Shown piece by piece: positions 62,725 through 64,000 of a stretch of 64,000 nt of DNA. The position numbers and the translations under genes are program-made. Below the pieces are notes generated by a model. The model made no database searches. It was not told where the DNA came from and saw only the letters and a program-made list of their open reading frames with translations. Each line of letters begins with the position of its first letter. Position 1 is the first letter of the stretch. Source of the DNA: Natronosalvus sp042663485 (GTDB taxonomy: Archaea; Halobacteriota; Halobacteria; Halobacteriales; Natrialbaceae); NCBI GenBank assembly GCA_042663485.1, contig JBHTAF010000001.1; one strand, given 5' to 3'.

Positions 62725-63789
62725 TTACTCGAAGTTTCGCCACTCGTCGGCCCAGCCGTCCGGTCCGGCTTCGTCCGGCGATTCGTTGCCGAGGACCACA
62801 CTGAACGTGGGCATGTTGATGTTGTACGCGATCTCCTCGTAGCCCCAGCCCGCGTCGACCCACTCCTCGTAGACGCCGGCGTACGGTGTCACGGGGAAGT
62901 AGGCCTCGACGGGCGTCTCCGCGAGCAACTGCTCGGCCGGTTTGCGCGTTTCGAAGACCGCGGCACCGATGTACTCGATGTCGTTCTCCTCGATGACCTC
63001 TTTGGCTGCCACGATGTCGCTCGGTGCCACGTTCCCGCTGGCAGCGAGGTTCGTGACCAGCGGGCGCATCTCGACGCCGTAGCGAACGCCGACGTACTGG
63101 AACGCGTTGTGAGCCGCGAGCTGGACCACGTCCCGCGAAGCCGTCTCGAAGATTCGTTCGTAGTCCGCGTCGATCCGGTCCAGGACGTCCGTCTTGTACG
63201 CCTCGGCGTTCTCCCGGAGCGTCTCCTCGTGGTCGGGGGCGACCTCGATCAGGCCGTCGGCGATGTTGTCGACCGAGCGCTTCGCGCGCCGTGGGTCGAG
63301 CCAGAAGTGCGGATCTTTGCCTCGTCCGTCGCCGACGCCCTCTTCTTCCGGGTCCAGGCTGGCCGCCAGCGAGACCAGTTCGACGCCCTCGCGGGCGTTG
63401 ATCAACGCTGTGTCGACCTCGTCGTCCTCGAGCGTCTGGATCGCCCGGTCGGCCCAGGGCTGGAACTCCGGGCCGACGTGGATGAACGCGTCCGCCTCGA
63501 TGATGTCGCGCGTGATGCTCGCGTCCGGTTCCCAGCCGTGGCCGTGGAGGCCCGTCGGAACCAGGTTCGTCACCTGGACGGGCGTGTTCTCGGCTACCTT
63601 GCGCCCGAAGTCGTAGAAGCTGAAAAACGACGCCGCGACGACCGGCGACCCGTCCTCACCCCTTGACGGACTCCCGCTGAGGCCCGCGAGACAGCCCGCG
63701 CTCCCGGCGACGAGGACACCAGCGGCGCTCGCGAGTGTCTGCCGGCGTGAAATCGTGCGTCCGTCCGACGACCGTAGTCGCTCGCTCAT
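62725..63789 (-). CDS. znuA: Zinc-binding lipoprotein of ABC importer (ZnuA-like)
   Basis: This 354-residue cluster A-I substrate-binding protein has a Tat-type lipoprotein signal (ISRRQTLASAAG with lipobox AGSAGC). Metal-site His residues lie in GLHGHGWEPD, AFIHVGPEF and DPHFWLDPRRAKRSV. It captures Zn or Mn outside the cell and hands it to ZnuB. It is the first gene of the znuACB operon, with a TATA box 27 nt upstream predicting a leaderless mRNA and two palindromes beyond it, probably metal-regulator sites. Confidence 0.92.
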   Translation of the reverse strand: MSERLRSSDGRTISRRQTLASAAGVLVAGSAGCLAGLSGSPSRGEDGSPVVAASFFSFYDFGRKVAENTPVQVTNLVPTGLHGHGWEPDASITRDIIEADAFIHVGPEFQPWADRAIQTLEDDEVDTALINAREGVELVSLAASLDPEEEGVGDGRGKDPHFWLDPRRAKRSVDNIADGLIEVAPDHEETLRENAEAYKTDVLDRIDADYERIFETASRDVVQLAAHNAFQYVGVRYGVEMRPLVTNLAASGNVAPSDIVAAKEVIEENDIEYIGAAVFETRKPAEQLLAETPVEAYFPVTPYAGVYEEWVDAGWGYEEIAYNINMPTFSVVLGNESPDEAGPDGWADEWRNFE

Positions 63790-63813
63790 TGTCGAGACGT
63801 AGCACCTGCGAAC

Positions 63814-63819
63814 TATAAA
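63814..63819 (-). promoter_or_regulatory. TATA box of znuACB operon
   Basis: TTTATA on the minus strand is centred 27 nt before the znuA ATG (63789), which gives a leaderless transcript. Confidence 0.5.
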
Positions 63820-63857
63820 GTAGTTACTACCGAAGTCTATTTTTAGATAGATCTAAA
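63820..63857. promoter_or_regulatory. Two palindromes upstream of znuACB promoter
   Basis: GTAGTTACTAC (63820-63830, 5-bp perfect half-sites) abuts the TATA box, and TTTAGA-TAGA-TCTAAA (63842-63857, perfect 6-bp half-sites) follows 11 bp further. Either could bind a metal-responsive repressor of the DtxR/MntR or ArsR type. Confidence 0.5.
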
Positions 63858-63949
63858 CCAGGTGGTCGAGTGGAGGTCCATCGACGGTCGACGGTCGACG
63901 GTGACAACACGTCGGAATCCATTTCTCGGTGGCCGACGAGCACACGGGT

Positions 63950-64000
63950 ATGACCGACCTCGCCGACCGCGAGTGGCGCCTGATCAGGGACGACCCCAGG
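63950..64000 (+). CDS. 5' end of a possible lipoate-ligase-like gene, cut by window edge
   Basis: An ATG at 63950 opens MTDLADREWRLIRDDPR, and the frame continues past the window end. The start resembles haloarchaeal lipoate/biotin-ligase-family (LplA-like) proteins, but only 17 residues are visible, so the call is tentative. It is divergent from znuA. Confidence 0.4.
   Translation, partial: MTDLADREWRLIRDDPR

Overview
The window is chromosomal DNA of a halophilic archaeon, probably of the Natrialbaceae type (Natrinema, Haloterrigena and relatives). Proteins are strongly acidic, most genes are GC-rich, and many starts sit about 27 nt downstream of a TATA-like box, as expected for leaderless transcripts. 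Haloarchaeal families recur throughout: DUF7344-like winged helices, Tat secretion signals, a PGF-CTERM surface protein, SepF, AglB and a TrmB-type regulator. I find no rRNA, tRNA or CRISPR array.

Layout. 1-4.6 kb: the end of a GvpH/Hsp20-like gene, small transcription regulators and a DUF1616 membrane protein with a 106-residue acidic tail. 4.6-8.2 kb: a gene-poor, AT-richer stretch holding a dihydroorotase-family amidohydrolase, a DUF7344-like regulator and a 110-bp MITE with a perfect 5-bp target duplication. 8.2-19.4 kb: housekeeping genes (MscS channel, YchF, Get3/ArsA-type ATPase, a COG0523 metallochaperone GTPase, small zinc proteins, a cupin, the CstA transporter and a class V aminotransferase).

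19.5-39.4 kb is a surface-glycan (agl-type) region. It holds the oligosaccharyltransferase AglB, an epimerase, AglG, three family 4 glycosyltransferases, two alkaline-phosphatase-superfamily enzymes, a polysaccharide deacetylase, a flippase, a ParB-like/methyltransferase fusion, a TrmB-type regulator and a three-gene nucleotide-sugar operon led by a UDP-sulfoquinovose-synthase-like enzyme. From about 27.5 to 33.8 kb the DNA is clearly AT-richer. On its right side this segment ends inside the frameshifted 5' remnant of a second flippase, which marks a probable cassette-exchange boundary. Two perfect palindromes fitting TACT-N8-GAGTA (the published Halobacterium TrmB motif) lie between the sulfoquinovose-type operon and a divergent 42-codon gene. 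The proposed pathway is: epimerases and the SQD1-like enzyme make nucleotide sugars, glycosyltransferases build a lipid-linked glycan, the flippase exports it, and AglB transfers it to protein. AglB itself ends in a tail with eight N-glycosylation sequons.

39.7-64 kb returns to core genes: SepF, a secreted subtilisin-like protease, a DUF1028 hydrolase, a PUA protein, an ABC exporter, a response regulator/histidine kinase pair, an RNase R-type nuclease, an MFS transporter, RtcA, a KDG kinase with a coupled leader ORF, a PGF-CTERM surface protein, a dihydrolipoamide-dehydrogenase-like enzyme, RIO2, a five-PAS histidine kinase, a znuCBA-type zinc uptake operon, and the start of what may be a lipoate-ligase-like gene.
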